The notes beneath the pieces are model-generated. The model saw only the letters and a list, made by a program, of their open reading frames with translations. It was not told where the DNA came from and did no database searches. Below, piece after piece: positions 1 to 14,000 of a DNA stretch of 64,000 bases; the stretch's first letter is position 1; every line of letters begins with the position of its first letter. This stretch comes from Lamellibrachia satsuma (Eukaryota > Annelida > Polychaeta > Sabellida > Siboglinidae), in assembly GCA_033239005.1 (NCBI GenBank), contig BSQZ01000006.1, forward strand, positions 9,320,162 to 9,384,161. The letters run 5' to 3'. The position numbers were made by a program, and so were the translations under genes.

Positions 1-109
1 ACAGCTGGAGACCCTAGAACGGCATTTCCCTGGATATTCCATTCCAGGGAGCAAGGACATCCAAAGACTTGACTTACTCCTACTGCACATTGTGCAGTCA
101 TTTGAGTAA
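1..109 (+). CDS. possible last coding exon of an upstream gene (partial)
   Basis: From base 2 one frame stays open for 35 codons to a TAA at 107-109. The codons read as a normal-looking helix-rich C-terminus (ending LLLLHIVQSFE). An ATTAAA that could serve as poly(A) signal lies near 182. The segment touches the window edge, so its acceptor and most of the protein are missing. I do not recognise the family. It could be a chance open stretch, since 105 nt is short, but its base composition is richer in GC than the AT-rich sequence that follows. Confidence 0.35.
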   Translation, partial: QLETLERHFPGYSIPGSKDIQRLDLLLLHIVQSFE

Positions 110-1736
110 ATAGTGGATTCGTGAATGCGTCGGACATTTTGTGTGTAGACTGTTTCTCGTATGATTTGTAAATTTTTTTCCATTAAAACATTTACTACGT
201 ACAGCTGTATGTGATTATTTATTTGTTGGCAGATTTACATTGTTGTGTATACTAGGACCAATTTTACTTAATTTTACACACACTTCTTAAGTTAATTGCC
301 CCATGCCTGCTGTGAAGATGTTACAATGCAGAATACAGATACAATTAAAACAGATTAGGCCTCAGTATCCCCTCACTGGGATTGTGTAATGTCATTCGTA
401 CATCAATTTTGCTGTTGTATATTTTGCTGTTGTTCATTCCATCAAACCACCATTATGAAAATTTCAACGAAATGCACGTATCATCGCCCACAAACGCACA
501 CAATGCTATGCAATCAGGACCGTTTTCTGACCGCTAAGGTTTGCCTAAAATGCAGTATTATATAAGAACATAATAATGAATGACCGTTTCTTGTATACCA
601 GAAATGTACAATTCTGGTACCTCCAAGAAATGGACAGCGCTTACAGTGCATTTCTGGTATACGAGAATTGCGCATTTCTGGTATATACCAGGATTGCGCC
701 TTCAAGCTGACTTGATCCGGTATATATATATATATATTATATTATATATATATATAATATATATATAATATCTAGGTTATTGTTTATTTAACTGGCCTAA
801 ATTATTAGGGCTTTATGCCGTCGGTTTTTCCAGCATTTTTGTACCTGAATGCGTTCCTTACATCATTCCACATATGTTCCAGTAAAAAAGTTCATGTATT
901 CTTTAAAAATATTGTGTTTTAGGCCACTTTTAATCAGTTTTACACATCAAAACAGCGGAACTGATTGCATGATAAACATGGCGCGTGTGCGGTTTGCACA
1001 TTAGTCATGCCTCGGTACCATCAGAACCACGGAGGCGATGTTTGTGTGTATTGGGCATACATTGTGGCATTGCGGGCTATCGAAGCCGGTGAAAACCGTG
1101 ATAGCAACTTGATATGTACCTCAAAAAAGCCAGCAACATTGTTTTTACGCAACATAAAAAATTAAGAGAAAAAAATTAGAAAATAGGCTTCAAAAATGTT
1201 TAAAACAAAAAAAATTCTAGAAAAAAAATTAATACATTCTCCACAGTTTTCATATTAAACGCAACATTTGTAGAGCACATACAGTCACTTCTAACGTAAT
1301 TTCATATTTTATTTAATGAAATATTTGATGTTGCAAATATTATTTGTATGAAAGTTATGTAGTTGATATTAGATGTTATGCGCATGCGCAACTACAAGTT
1401 GACATCTCATTGCATGTCATTGTTAATATAATTAAATGTAAAAGAATGTAGGGATTAAATTATCTGTCGTTTGGTGAACAAAGGTTTTTTTAATTATGCT
1501 GATATTGCATGTCTGGTTTCCTTCTGATGGGGAGGGGTATTTTTAATATAATTAAATTTAAAAGAATGTAGGGTTAAATTATCTGTAGTTTGGTGAACAA
1601 AGGTTGTTTTTAAATTATGCTAGTATTTTTGGAGGGAGGGAGGTATTCTGTGTTGTCCGTTTTCGCAGCAATATCCTGCGTAGAAATCGTGATGTAGTAA
1701 TAGTTCATGTTAACTCATTGTCTGCTTTCTTTACAG
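110..1736. other. intergenic / upstream region of the CARD gene
   Basis: No supported gene. The stretch 590-690 contains several direct and inverted copies of a CATTTCTGGTATAC-type motif, followed by a TA-rich run at 720-770. At 965-1165 a 66-codon open frame shows no recognisable domain. A tandem duplication lies at 1425-1630. The segment just before 1737 is a good polypyrimidine tract ending ttacag, so the true promoter and a 5' untranslated exon of the CARD gene probably lie somewhere in this region, but I cannot place them. Confidence 0.5.
1425..1630 (+). repeat. tandem duplication (about 118-bp period, two copies)
   Basis: Copy one begins taatataattaaatgtaaaa and copy two repeats it near 1543 with a few substitutions. 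Each copy ends with a run of T followed by aattatgct or aaattatgct. Simple local duplication immediately upstream of the first CARD exon. Confidence 0.75.
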
Positions 1737-2014
1737 ACAATGGATCCTTTTCATGATAAAACCTTATTGAAGAAACGACCGATTTTGGTGAATCGCTTAG
1801 AGCCAAATAAGATACTTGATGATCTACTGGCAGAAGATGTACTTGACAGAGAAGATTATGACCAAATTAGGAGTTTCACAACCAGCCAAGAACAATCACG
1901 GAAGCTTCTGGATTTATTGCCGTTACGTGGATCCACAGCTTACCCATGTTTTCTACAGGCACTCAAGAAGGGAAAGGCAAAAGATCTTGCTGAGGAACTT
2001 GAAAAGCAAGAATG
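1737..2014 (+). CDS. gene 1 exon: complete CARD domain with start codon
   Basis: The acceptor ttacag precedes 1737 and the ATG is at 1740 in a good context (acaATGG). The exon codes for 91 residues plus two bases and ends at a GT donor at 2015 (gtatcc). It carries the whole CARD: MDPFHDKTLLKKR (helix 1), LEPNKILDDLLAEDVL (helix 2), DREDYDQIRS, EQSRKLLDLLPLRG and AYPCFLQALKKG, then a last helix DLAEELEKQE. The LLDLLP..G...F..AL spacing is typical of CARDs of the caspase-2/RAIDD/caspase-9 sort. A longer reading from ATG 1707 would cross the acceptor and is less likely. Confidence 0.88.
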
Positions 2015-5000
2015 GTATCCTTTCCAATTTATAAGGAGTTGACATGATTAGTAAAAAAACTGTTTTGTAATAAGATTATTTTATTTCTTGGTTATTTATT
2101 AATTAAATTAATAATATGATTTTGTATTTTTTTGTATTATAAGTATAATGTTTACTATAAAACAAATGGGAAATCCTTCTCTATTAGATGCACTCTGGTG
2201 TCATAAAGATCAAGTAGAAAGAAGTTAATTAAGTTGGAAAACCTGTATTTTTCATTTATGTTTATTTTCTCTTAATTTGGTATCCAGCGAGTTACGGAGA
2301 TCATCAGGAACAACTGCAGGGATCCAAGCAACAGAACCACCAGGTAGGAAACACTTGCAAAAGACTTATCAGGTATTGTCAGTTTGATGACAAATATTAC
2401 ATAGACCTGTACAAACTAAACAATTTTATTTAGTGACAACCATTATTTGAGTCCTTCCTTGTTAGGTTAGATCATCCAATTTTCATGGAGTTTTGCCAAA
2501 TTTTGCTTTAGATTTGTCAGGAAAATTGCCCCCCCCCCATCAGTTCTAGTCCCCCAACTGTTGGCAAATGTAAATCTTAATTTTAAACTTGTATATTAAA
2601 TATAGTTTGTTAGATTCAGCCATTTTAGTCAAATATACATAAATACCTGTTCTAGTTATGTATGTAACATGGCTTTTTTGTGATTGTACATTTATGTTAT
2701 TTTTGGACCATTTACTAGTAAATGTTTATATACATTTAAAATTGCATTTGATGGTGGGACGTTTTGGAAATGGTGCCTAAATAATTTACACATCTGTAAT
2801 TTTTGATCACAAATTTCTGGGCTATATATGTAAATGGACTATAAAACTGTACAAATATCAAATGTTCACTAAAAGTAATAACAGCTCTGTTTTGTGAGAA
2901 CAAATTGGCCTAAATCACTGACACGTAAAGGGCCACAGCTTAACTAATATTGTGCTTAAAAAGTACAGTTTTTAATTAGAATATGAGAGTGAGATGTAGA
3001 AAGTTTTATTTTGAATCCAGACAAATTGTTGGACTCTAATTCATTGATGCCTAGGTATAAGATCATTAGCAGAATTGAGTGAGCCATACATATTATTGAT
3101 ACTTCTGTTGAAGGTGCCTCCTCAGTTCACTTTTTTGCTCATCTTATTTCAAATTCAATTTGCAAATATTCAAACCTACCTAGCATCCACTACGACATGC
3201 TAGCTCATTTGTGCAACTTTGGTATGAAGTTTTTGTGAAATCATCAGACAAACTATCAAATTATTTAATTCTGTACTCGGAATTTATTGAAGTGAAAATG
3301 GAAGTGCTGAAAACTCGTAAATTTCGCCTTTGTTGAAATTTCATGACTTTGTCATGTGATAACCGAGAGGATGAAAGTCATGCCCATGATCAGCGTTGAC
3401 CCATAAAGTGATTATTTTGAGCCTTACCAGCTAGCAACTAGAGTAAATTATTTTGATGATTTGAACAAAAATACCGTGTTGTTCCCTATAGTAGCACACT
3501 ACCTAATAGATGCACACCCCTCTTTTTGAGAAGTGAAATCATGCGCAAAAATATAGATTTTCAGGAGTGAAGGCACGGTAAATGCAAATGACAGCAGTAT
3601 TGCTGCGGCTGGCGTAACCTTGTGCTCTCTTTAGAAATAATTCATAGTGTGTGTTTTTAGCTGCAATGTGGCACCACATTGTTATCACTAATGGCGGCTT
3701 TTGCCAGATGTCTGTGGAAGTACTAGGACTAGCTTTTATTTATTTTATCACTCACTCGCTCAGCAAAGTGTGCGGGTTTGAATTGTCTATTTAATGATTC
3801 TCAAAGAATCGAGTGGTGGCCGGCTGACGTTGTTTGTCTGGAATTACAAAAACCGCAAATGAACGTGCTTTTATACAATAACCAACACAAGTCCGGTGAA
3901 GCATGGAATTGAAACGGGCCAGATAAATGACGTTTTTATTGGAAAGTGGATTTTCGGTGTGTCTCGTGCCTTTTTATAGTGTGTCGATCGAGTGTCGTTT
4001 GTTTGGGAGATTCACTAAAACTGCATCTTTGCTAAGTATAAAACAAACATTGCAAACGTCACTGTAGGCTTACATTAAATTTATTTAGCACCATCAAAAC
4101 AATTCGAAGCACATGTAGATTGGACAAAATACATCACGCAAAACAAGCGCAAGTTATAAAATAGATTCGTGATCAATGACATGATTCCCGAGTCATTCCC
4201 TAGAAGCACTCCACATTCTTTGCATAGTTCGCAGTGGCGCCACACTGCGGTTTAGCTACCAGTCTGGTTTAGTGGCTGATTTCAACCATAGCGGCAGATC
4301 ATGATTCGGGCCACACAACTAATAGACACACACCCAAGCCTTTGCACTCGCACACTGCGCGTTTATAGGGGATGACACGGTACACACTTTTTATTAAACA
4401 TACTGCAGTTATTATTTTACCTATTTGCACACTACATATTTTGACATCAACAAACCGGATTCGTGATAGGCTCAATCAGTTGAGGATGGAGTTTTAAGTC
4501 TCATACATTTCTCAGTTACCAATAGATTAAAAGCTAAACAAATTTTAATAATCAAAATTAAAATACCAATTAATAGTAATGGTATATAAAATATCATAAT
4601 AGTCTGTATATTCATCTATTGTGTACTCCTAAATTTACTGGAAACAGTGTCTTATGAGCATCTTTGAAGATCCCAACACTAATCATAATGAATTAGATAC
4701 ATCGCAGGACACTGATGGGCCACTGATTCCTACCATAAAAAATAGCAGATAATCTCATATTCAGGGCTGGGTTTAATTACACAAAATTATTTCAATTACA
4801 ATTACAAAAAAAAATGTATTTCAATTACAATTACAGTCATAATTTTCCAAATCAATTACAATTACACTGTTTCAATTACAATTACATTATGTGGAACCAA
4901 ATATATTCAGCATTTGTTAATTATGTATTTTTGCACGTTTTGCTGAATTTCAATATTTTGTATACAACTGATAAATATAACGGTAATGTTTGTACATTTT

Positions 5001-8000
5001 GTTGAATTGTGACTTTGAATTATACTAAATAAAAAGATAACCGTTTAAAACGTATTTTTATTATATAAGAATACAATGCAATATCCAGACGTATTCCTAC
5101 AGGACATATTCCTTACAGACAAAATCACACAATATGGAAAGTGAACAAAATCCCATAGGACAAAATTCCACAGGCCATAGTACAATATTTATTTTTAGTT
5201 CTCTAAGCATCCTTTCTAGTTTTGTAGACATTTATCCGTGTGCATTTCTCTTTGGAAAATACTAATAATAAGGTATGATGTGTTTACTTTGAAGTTGTAG
5301 CTCCTGCTCTAAGCTAATTGGTCTGCCCTTTGCTTTGTGTGAGTTGGGAATGGGGAGAGAGGCCATATAAATGGTCCTTGCCACCTGACCTGTCTCCAAT
5401 CCACCACAACACAAGGGGTGTAATTGGCTTGCTAACTCTGCAATGTTTCACTGAGCTGATATTTTCTGAAGCATTATCAGACTACAGGTCTTTCCATGTT
5501 GTTTGAATACCAGTTTATCCTTTGTCTGACAATGTCTGTGCATTGTTTATTGCTTCCTGGCTGTTACCAACTTACTGAAAAGGCTAATTGCTAAGGCTAC
5601 CCACCACTAGCACCACTGACCAGTACCCACCAGACAGTGAATACTGTGACTTAAATATAAATATATAAGCAGGTGTTACTATTAGTCTTGATTTTCAACT
5701 CATGTCAGACTTAAATTATATTTTTATTGACAATTCGTTCAGGTGTTTGTGATATGAAACATAGTGTAATTGATTGTAATTGAAATAAATTTTCAGTTAT
5801 ACAAAATATAACAATTACAATTACACAGTTTTGCTGTAATCACTTACAATTACATATTTGGACCTAGCCCTGCTCATATTACAGCATAATATTTTATGAA
5901 TGTAGGACATAACCCCTCACAGACATAACTTGACATGGACATTAACCCTCAGAAAAAACCTCAAGATATAAGCCCAAAAGGTGTAGAACAAAACCCCTCA
6001 ATTTGATCTACCCACGTATATATGACATTGAGAGGATTTGATTTCACTTTTTATAGTTTGATGTTATGAATATACTATACTAATTAAGATGAGGCAATCA
6101 GTGAAGTTCAACTGTCCACTTGTAAACAGCCATTTGAAGTCCAAGTTTGTATGTATCTAGTCTCAAACACTGGTACAAATAGTAGAAGCCATCTTATGAC
6201 TTCCTAAATTAACTTCCCAAATATGAACTCACACGTCCATACTGGTGTTGCACATAGATGGATTATGAGTTACTTGGAAAACAGAAGTCAATTTGTTCAC
6301 AATGATAATTGTGACTCAGAAGTACTCAAAATATGTTGTGGCGTGCCACAAGGATCTGTTTTAGGTCCGAAGTTGTTTATTCTGTACATAAATGATATTT
6401 GTAATGTTTCAAGTATTTTTAAGTTTGTATTTTTAAGTTTATCTTATTTGCAGATTTATACCAACATGTTCTACAATAATAGTGATATAGCTGATCTTGT
6501 CCAGTTGACAAATATTGAATTAGAAAAGTTACGTGTATGGTTTGCAGTAAACAGGCTATCTCTCAATATATCAAAGACAAATTATATGTTGTTTGGTAAT
6601 CGTATTTTAACGACACACATCTCTATACATATAAGTAAGGAAGACATTAGTAAGGTTCAATTCACAAAATGTTTAGGCGTTTTGATTGATAATAGATTAA
6701 TGTGGAAAAAACACATTTCTATGATAAAACCTAAACTCTCTATGTGCCATAATGTATAGAGCCAGCTTTGTCACTGACAAATGTGGAATGCTTCTTTTAT
6801 ACCATTCTCTCTTTCTGCCATACATAATAATAATAATAAAATATTTATTTCCAAGTGAAAAATACACAAAAAGAAACTACAAAGCAATATACAATAACAT
6901 CAAACATTTACAGATTGAATGGGGAAAAATTGAAGTAAAGTACTTATTAGTCACTTTCCCCCAACACATTCACAACTTGTACAAGTTTAATAAACATTGT
7001 TAACAATATGGAAATAAATCTTTAGAAAACAAAGTTAAATTTCATTAATATTATCCATTACATTCATACATAATTATATACACCATTTCCGAGTTACGTG
7101 TTTGCACGGTAACCATGAAGAAATAAGTGCTTAAGTCTTTTTTTGAGTGTTTGAACTGTAGCTGCACTTGTTATATTTTCGTCGTAGGAATTCCACAATT
7201 TAACCCCATATACAGATATATACATAGATTTTAATGTTGTTCTAGTATATTCATATTTCATTTGTTTACTTTGACATGTCACATGCATTGAATCGTATTT
7301 ATTAGCAAAAAAAATGTTGACGGTTATGTGGCAACAACTTATTTTTAGCCTTAAACATTACAATAGAAATTCTCAATTTTATTATGTCTGGAAGTTTAAG
7401 TATTCCTAAATCACAAAATAATCTATTAGTATGACATAAAAAAGTTTTGTTGTAAACGAGCCTGATTACTTTCTTCTGTAATACAAAAACAGTGTTAGCA
7501 ACTGTTTTATATGTGCTGCCCCATATTTCACAGCAGTATGATATATATATGGTGCACAGTATAATATGAACAGAGATTTTTGTCAAGTACATATTTGGCT
7601 CTGTACATAACGGCAATAGTTTTTGACACTTTGGCTTTATCAAGCTAACATGTTCCTTCCAATTAAGCTTGTGGTCGATCAAAACTCCTAAAAACTTACT
7701 GCTATACACTCTATCGAAACTCTTATTGTCAATTTTTATATAAATATTTGAGTTAATGCAACAGTTTGTGAACAGCATATGGTTTGTCTTAGCTACATTC
7801 AAAGACAACCTATTTACTGAAAACCACACATGTAGTTTTTGTAACTCAGTGGTTAGATCTGTGTAACTCAGTGGTTAGATCCGTGTAACTCAATGGTTAG
7901 ATTCTTGTAACTCAATGGTTAGATCCTTGTAACTCAATGGTTAGATCCTTGCTCAGCTGCTCAGGATCCTTTCCAGAACAAAAAATATTGGTTTCATCAG

Positions 8001-11000
8001 CAAACAGTATAAATTTTAGTATTGATGAAATATTACCAATATCATTTATATACATTAGAAACAGTTTTGGACCCAGTATGGAGCCCTGGGGTACCCCAAA
8101 TGTCACTTTTAGTAACTCAGAGTTATAGTCGTCAATACTAACATATTGTAATCTATCAGTTGAGTAACTTTTAATCAGTGATTGGCAACACCTCTAATTC
8201 CACAAGCTTCTAATTTTTGAGTAGCAGGTTATGATCAATTGTGTCAAATGCTTTTTTCAGATCAATAAAAACTCCAATAATACACTTAATTGTTCTGGTC
8301 TAAAGCAGATGTGATTTCTTCAGTTAATTCTAGAAGAGCCATTGATGTAGACATATTGGTCCTAAATCCATACTGACTGCTAGTTGAAATATCATATTTA
8401 TTGATAGATTTATCTAGTCTACTATTAAATAATTTTTCTAAAAATTTTTAGAATTGTGGAAACAGAAATACAGGTCTGTAGTTAGTAACTACAGTCTTCT
8501 CACCAGTTTTAAATATAGGGATCACTTTGGCAATTTTTATTTTTCTGGGAAATACTCCATTGTTCAAGGATCTATTACAGATATGTGTAAGTGGAATAAC
8601 AATGGTGGAAATTACTTAACAATGACCATATCTATTTTGTCATATCCTGTAGACTTTTTGTTTTTAAAATTTCTGACAATATTTATTAACTCACTTTCTT
8701 CTGCCCCCTCCAAGAACATAGTGCTTTGATTGTTTTTTTTTTTTGTAAATAGTCAGGTACACTTATATTCCCATTTGGTAAACTTACGCCTTTTGCCAGA
8801 TTAGGTCCTACATTTACAAAGAAATTATTGAATCCATCAGCAATATCTGTCTTACTTGTAACTGGTACACCATTTATAATAAATGAGTTTGGGTGACTTG
8901 AATGTTGTTGTCTTTTTTTAATAATTTCATTTAAAACTTTCCAAGTTCCTTTTACATTATTTTTCTCTTTTTCCTGCAGTTCACTGTAATAAGCTTTCTC
9001 ACTAAATCTTAGAATAGAGGTCAGTTTATTTTTTTATTTTTTATACCTACATTCAGCTTCTTTTGTTCTAAGTTTTAAACATTTTTTGTAAAGATTATTT
9101 TTCTTTTTGCAAGCATTTTGCAAGCCTCTCGTCACCCAAGGTTTATTCTTCATCATAGTTGGGTGTTAGAAAATATTTAAGACAGTTGTTGTCATACACT
9201 TGAGTGACTGTATTTCAAATATATTGTAAGCCTTGTTGGCGTCTGTTTCATTTAATACCTTATCCCTGTTTATTAACGAAAGTTCACTTATTAGGGATTC
9301 TTTGCAGCTGTCAGTCAATTTCCTTACACATCCAAATGTCTTAATAGGAGTTGTTGTTAAATCTGTATAATGACATATACAAAACACCGGTAGATGATCA
9401 CTTATATTATTTATTGTTAACCCACTGGTGATATCAATGTTAAATTCATTTTTAAATATGTTATCATTTAAAGTAACACTGCTTTCAGTAATTCTACTTG
9501 GCTTGTCAATTAATGGATAGATACCTAAACCGAACAACATGTCCACAAAGTATGTTGTACTATTGTTATTATTGTATTTTAGGAGATCTATATTAAAGTC
9601 CCTACATTATGTACTGCATCGAAGTATGGGGCTATACATTTGCTACTTATCTAAATTGTTTAGTATTGTTATAAAAAAGGTTGTGTGCTTAATTTGTGTA
9701 GCTAAGAGGTTAGACCACACTTCTTGTCTATTCTCCAAGTTACGTATCCTGAAAGTACCAGATATTGTAGAATTACGAACAAGTCAGTCTATGTAAAAAG
9801 TCCCATTTTTATTTTTAAACAAAATTAAGCTTGTACCAATTTAAAGAGAATATGTATTTCAGTTAAAGTTGTAATACCATGGAACTCACTTGACAGCTCT
9901 ATACTATGTGTAGAATATGTAGAAATTTTTTAAATACACTGCAAACATTTTGGTTAGCTATCTAGTATAAACATAACAGCTTGGCTGATTAAATATTGAT
10001 TTATTGTAGCTACACCAAAAATTATTGTTTTGTTTATGCTGGTCTTTACATGTTGTTATTCTTGAACTACGCTACAGTGACTATCTAGTCTAAACACTAA
10101 TATTTCATCATTCATATTGAAATATAAATAGTTAAGTTGTAAGCATGCATGTTGCATACTGTAATTATTTGCTTCTTGTATCTATGGTACTTTGGCAAGT
10201 GTTATAAGTGACACACTTCTTCTTGCCCTTTCCAACATCAAGACTGTGGTTTATATTTTATGTTTGGGTATTTTTTTGTGTTGTGTTGTTGAAATAAAGA
10301 CCTGATATATATAAGTTAAGATAACCATTTGAAATCCGAATTAGTCTCTTGAAAACATGAATTCCAATATACTAAGCCATTTCAAAGCAAATTTACTCAC
10401 AGAATGCAATTAATCACAATGTGAGGTGTTTTGTCCTACCCCCTCTAAAAAGGTGAGGGTTTTTTGTCTAGAGGTGTTATTTCCCGAGGGGTTATGTCCA
10501 TACCCCATATTAATGTATGCACATCTTGATGCCAGTGGCAGACTGGGGCCCGTCTTCTGTCTAAATGCCATTGCTGCTTCATATGAATTGTGTTTTATTT
10601 CCAGGAAAATATGATTGGCGAGCAGCACTATTAAAGAAAAACGAACTTGGGCAGCCTGTTCCTGAAAGTGGGTAGATTTTTCTATGCACAGCTTGGTCAG
10701 TGTGTTTTGACTTGCTAGTTTACATCATCCTCACCACCAAGGGCTTCTGCCTACATCAGTACCCATGGCAGATCAACCCCCACCACCAGGGGGGTTTCTG
10801 CCTACATCAGTACCCCTGGCAGATTTACCCTCACCACCAGGGGCGTCTGACTACATCAGTACCCCTGGCAGATCTACCCTCACCACCAGGGGTGTCTGAC
10901 TACATCAGTACCCCTGGCAGATCTACCCTCACCACCAGGGGTGTCTGACTACATCAGTACCCCTGGCAGATCTACCCTCACCATCAGGGGCGTCTGACTA

Positions 11001-14000
11001 CATCAGTACCCCTGGCAGCTCTACCCTCACCACCAGGGGTGTCTGACTACATCAGTACCCCTGGCAGATCTACCCTCACCATCAGGGGCGTCTGACTACA
11101 TCAGTACCCCTGGCAGATCTACCCTCACCACCAGGGGTTTCTGCCTACATCAGTACCCCTGGCAGATCTACCCTCACCACCAGGGGCATCTGACTACATC
11201 AGTACCCCTGGCAGATCTACCCTCACCACCAGGGGTGTCTGACTACATCAGTACCCCTGGCAGATCTACCCTCACCACCAGGGGTGTCTGACTACATCAG
11301 TACCCCTGGCAGATCTACCCTCGCCACCAGGGGCTTCTGACTACATCAGTACCCCTGGCAGATCTACCCTCACCATCAGGGGCATCTGACTACATCAGTA
11401 CCCCTGGCAGATCTACCCTCACCACCAGGGGTGTCTGACTACATCAGTACCCCTGGCAGATCTACCCTCACCACCAGGGGTGTCTGACTACATCAGTACC
11501 CCTGGCAGATCTACCCTCACCATCAGGGGCATCTGCCTACATCAGTACCCCTGGCAGATCTACCCTCACCACCAGGGGCGTCTGACTACATCAGTACCCC
11601 TGGCAGATCTACCCTCACCACCAGGGGCGTCTGACTACATCAGTACCCCTGGCAGATCTACCCTCACCATCAGGGGCATCTGACTACATCAGTACCCCTG
11701 GCAGATCTACCCTCACCACCAGGGGTGTCTGACTACATCAGTACCCCTGGCAGACCTACCCTGACCACCAGGGGATTCTGATTATATCAGTACCCCTGGC
11801 AGATCGACCTGTTCAAACACAGTTTTCAGTTGCTGTGTTAACCAATAATATTGCTCGCTTAGATTTATGGGGCTCATATACAGGAACTTAACTTTAGTCG
11901 GTAGTGGTGGTTGGACGGGTAACGATGACTATTCCGTTGGAATGCATTTTGAAAATTGGGATGCGTCTAATTCCCAGAAACCCGTCAACCAAGATAGGAA
12001 GTGAGACTGCACAAAGTACAAATATTCAGCATACATCCACACTTGGCATAGGATAAATTGACAAATCCACATTTCAACAGGTCGATCTGTGAGGGGTACT
12101 ATACATAGTACTACTACCACCCCTGGCTGGCAAGGATGGTTTATAAAGGTACAAATATAAATGATATAGGATTGACACAACAATTGATAGTCTATGTTTC
12201 TAGTAACATTTGTCAAGCTAACCATTATTCTGCTAGTGCTGGGCAGAGTTATGGTCAGTTACATTGTAACTGGAATTTAAATGCCAGTTCCAGAATTGGA
12301 ATTAGTATTTTGTGTTTAAAAATAATTGGTATTGGTGAAATGTAATTGGGCTTTTCAGTTACTTTTAAAACTGTGTCATCTAACTTTTTAACTCGGATTA
12401 TTATTCGCTACAAATAATCTGTAAAATGTTATGAAATATGCTGTGTATGTCATATTTGTTTGTCATTATGTTACATAATATTTATGAAGAAAAAATAAAC
12501 CTGCTCTAAAATAGGTTATATTTTGACATCAAGTATGTCTATGGTTGTTCTGTTCACATAATGATAATAATAAAAGTACTTATATTGCGCCTGATCAATC
12601 AATATTGCTCTCAGGCGCTTTACGTACATAGTAGTATTTTACAGGCCATAAAATTGGTAAGAGAATAATTATACTGAGCATAGTCTACACAAATGTTAAA
12701 CATTAGAAAGAAATGCTAAAAAAAAACATGTTAAAATATTCTATAACACTACTTTTAATATAGTTTGTAATACAAGTAAAAGAAAGAAAATGATCATGAA
12801 ACTGCCAACAAATTAAATATACTAAAATATTCTAAAAACTACTTTAAATATATTCATTTATACAAGTAAGACTCAGAATATAACCATAAAAATGCTAAAT
12901 AAAATATTTTTTAAACTAACTAATATATACAATATCTAATGAATCCACTTCAAATGTCCTCATCAGTGAGTTATAAAAAAACTTGTTTAAAAGTTTTAAA
13001 AGTGTTTTAAACAATTGTAATGATTTCGCTTACCTCAGAGAATGTATTAAATTGTTCCATAGAACGGCTGAGCAAACAGCAAACGGCGATCACCATGTGT
13101 GACAGTCAGTGAAGCTGGTATGAACAAAAGCACTGGCAGCAAAGCAGATATTTGAGTTCTGTTATGGGGCGGTAGTTAATTAACTCAGCCAGGTAGTCCA
13201 GCACCAGACCATTTAAAGCACAATAAGTAAAGAAAAGCACTTTGTAAGTTGGCTGCAAATGAACGGGCAGCCAATGTAAACACTCCAACACGGGTGTAAT
13301 GTGTTCGTATTTCCTTGTACGGGTAATGAGGTGAGCAGCACAGTTCTGTATACCTTTTGTAGACGCTGCAGCGCCATCTGTGGGAGACCATAAAGTGCAT
13401 TTCCATAATCTAAACGTGATGTCAGCAGTGCGTGAACACGTGTCTTGCATGATTCTTTGGTCAGGTGTGGCTGAATTCGCCCAATATTTATTATCTGACA
13501 GTTAGTTCGACATGTAATTGGAATTGGTATTTTTTAGGTGAAATTGTGTAATTGGTACGTGTAATTGGTGTGTATTTGGAATTGGAATTAATATAATGTA
13601 ATTGACCACCAAGTCTGATGCTGGCATATGAAGTTCACTACCAGTGCTCATTTCTCTTGACAGTTTTTAGTACTTAGCACACAAATCTCTGATTACCTTT
13701 GATTACGGGCAGTGGCATGTCAAGGACCTCACAGGGGGTGGGCCAAGCTTAGTCACCCATTAGTTTACCATGTGGTGGCACAACAGGTAACACATGAAAA
13801 CAAATTAAGCCAAAGGGGGGCCTTGGCCTAATGGCCCCCATAAGAAGTGTGTCAACGCGGTCTCTAAGTCTTAAACTATGTAAATTCATGAACCCTAGCT
13901 CTGCAAGTGATTTACTTCATCAACACTTTGAAACATAGGCTCAGGTCATGGCACCTCTAATGCACAGTAATATTTGTAAATTTAACAAGATTGAACAAGA

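Noticed and set aside
10735..11810. CRISPR-like regular array
   Set aside because: The whole 49-bp unit is repeated with no unique spacers, and the window is eukaryotic. It is a minisatellite.
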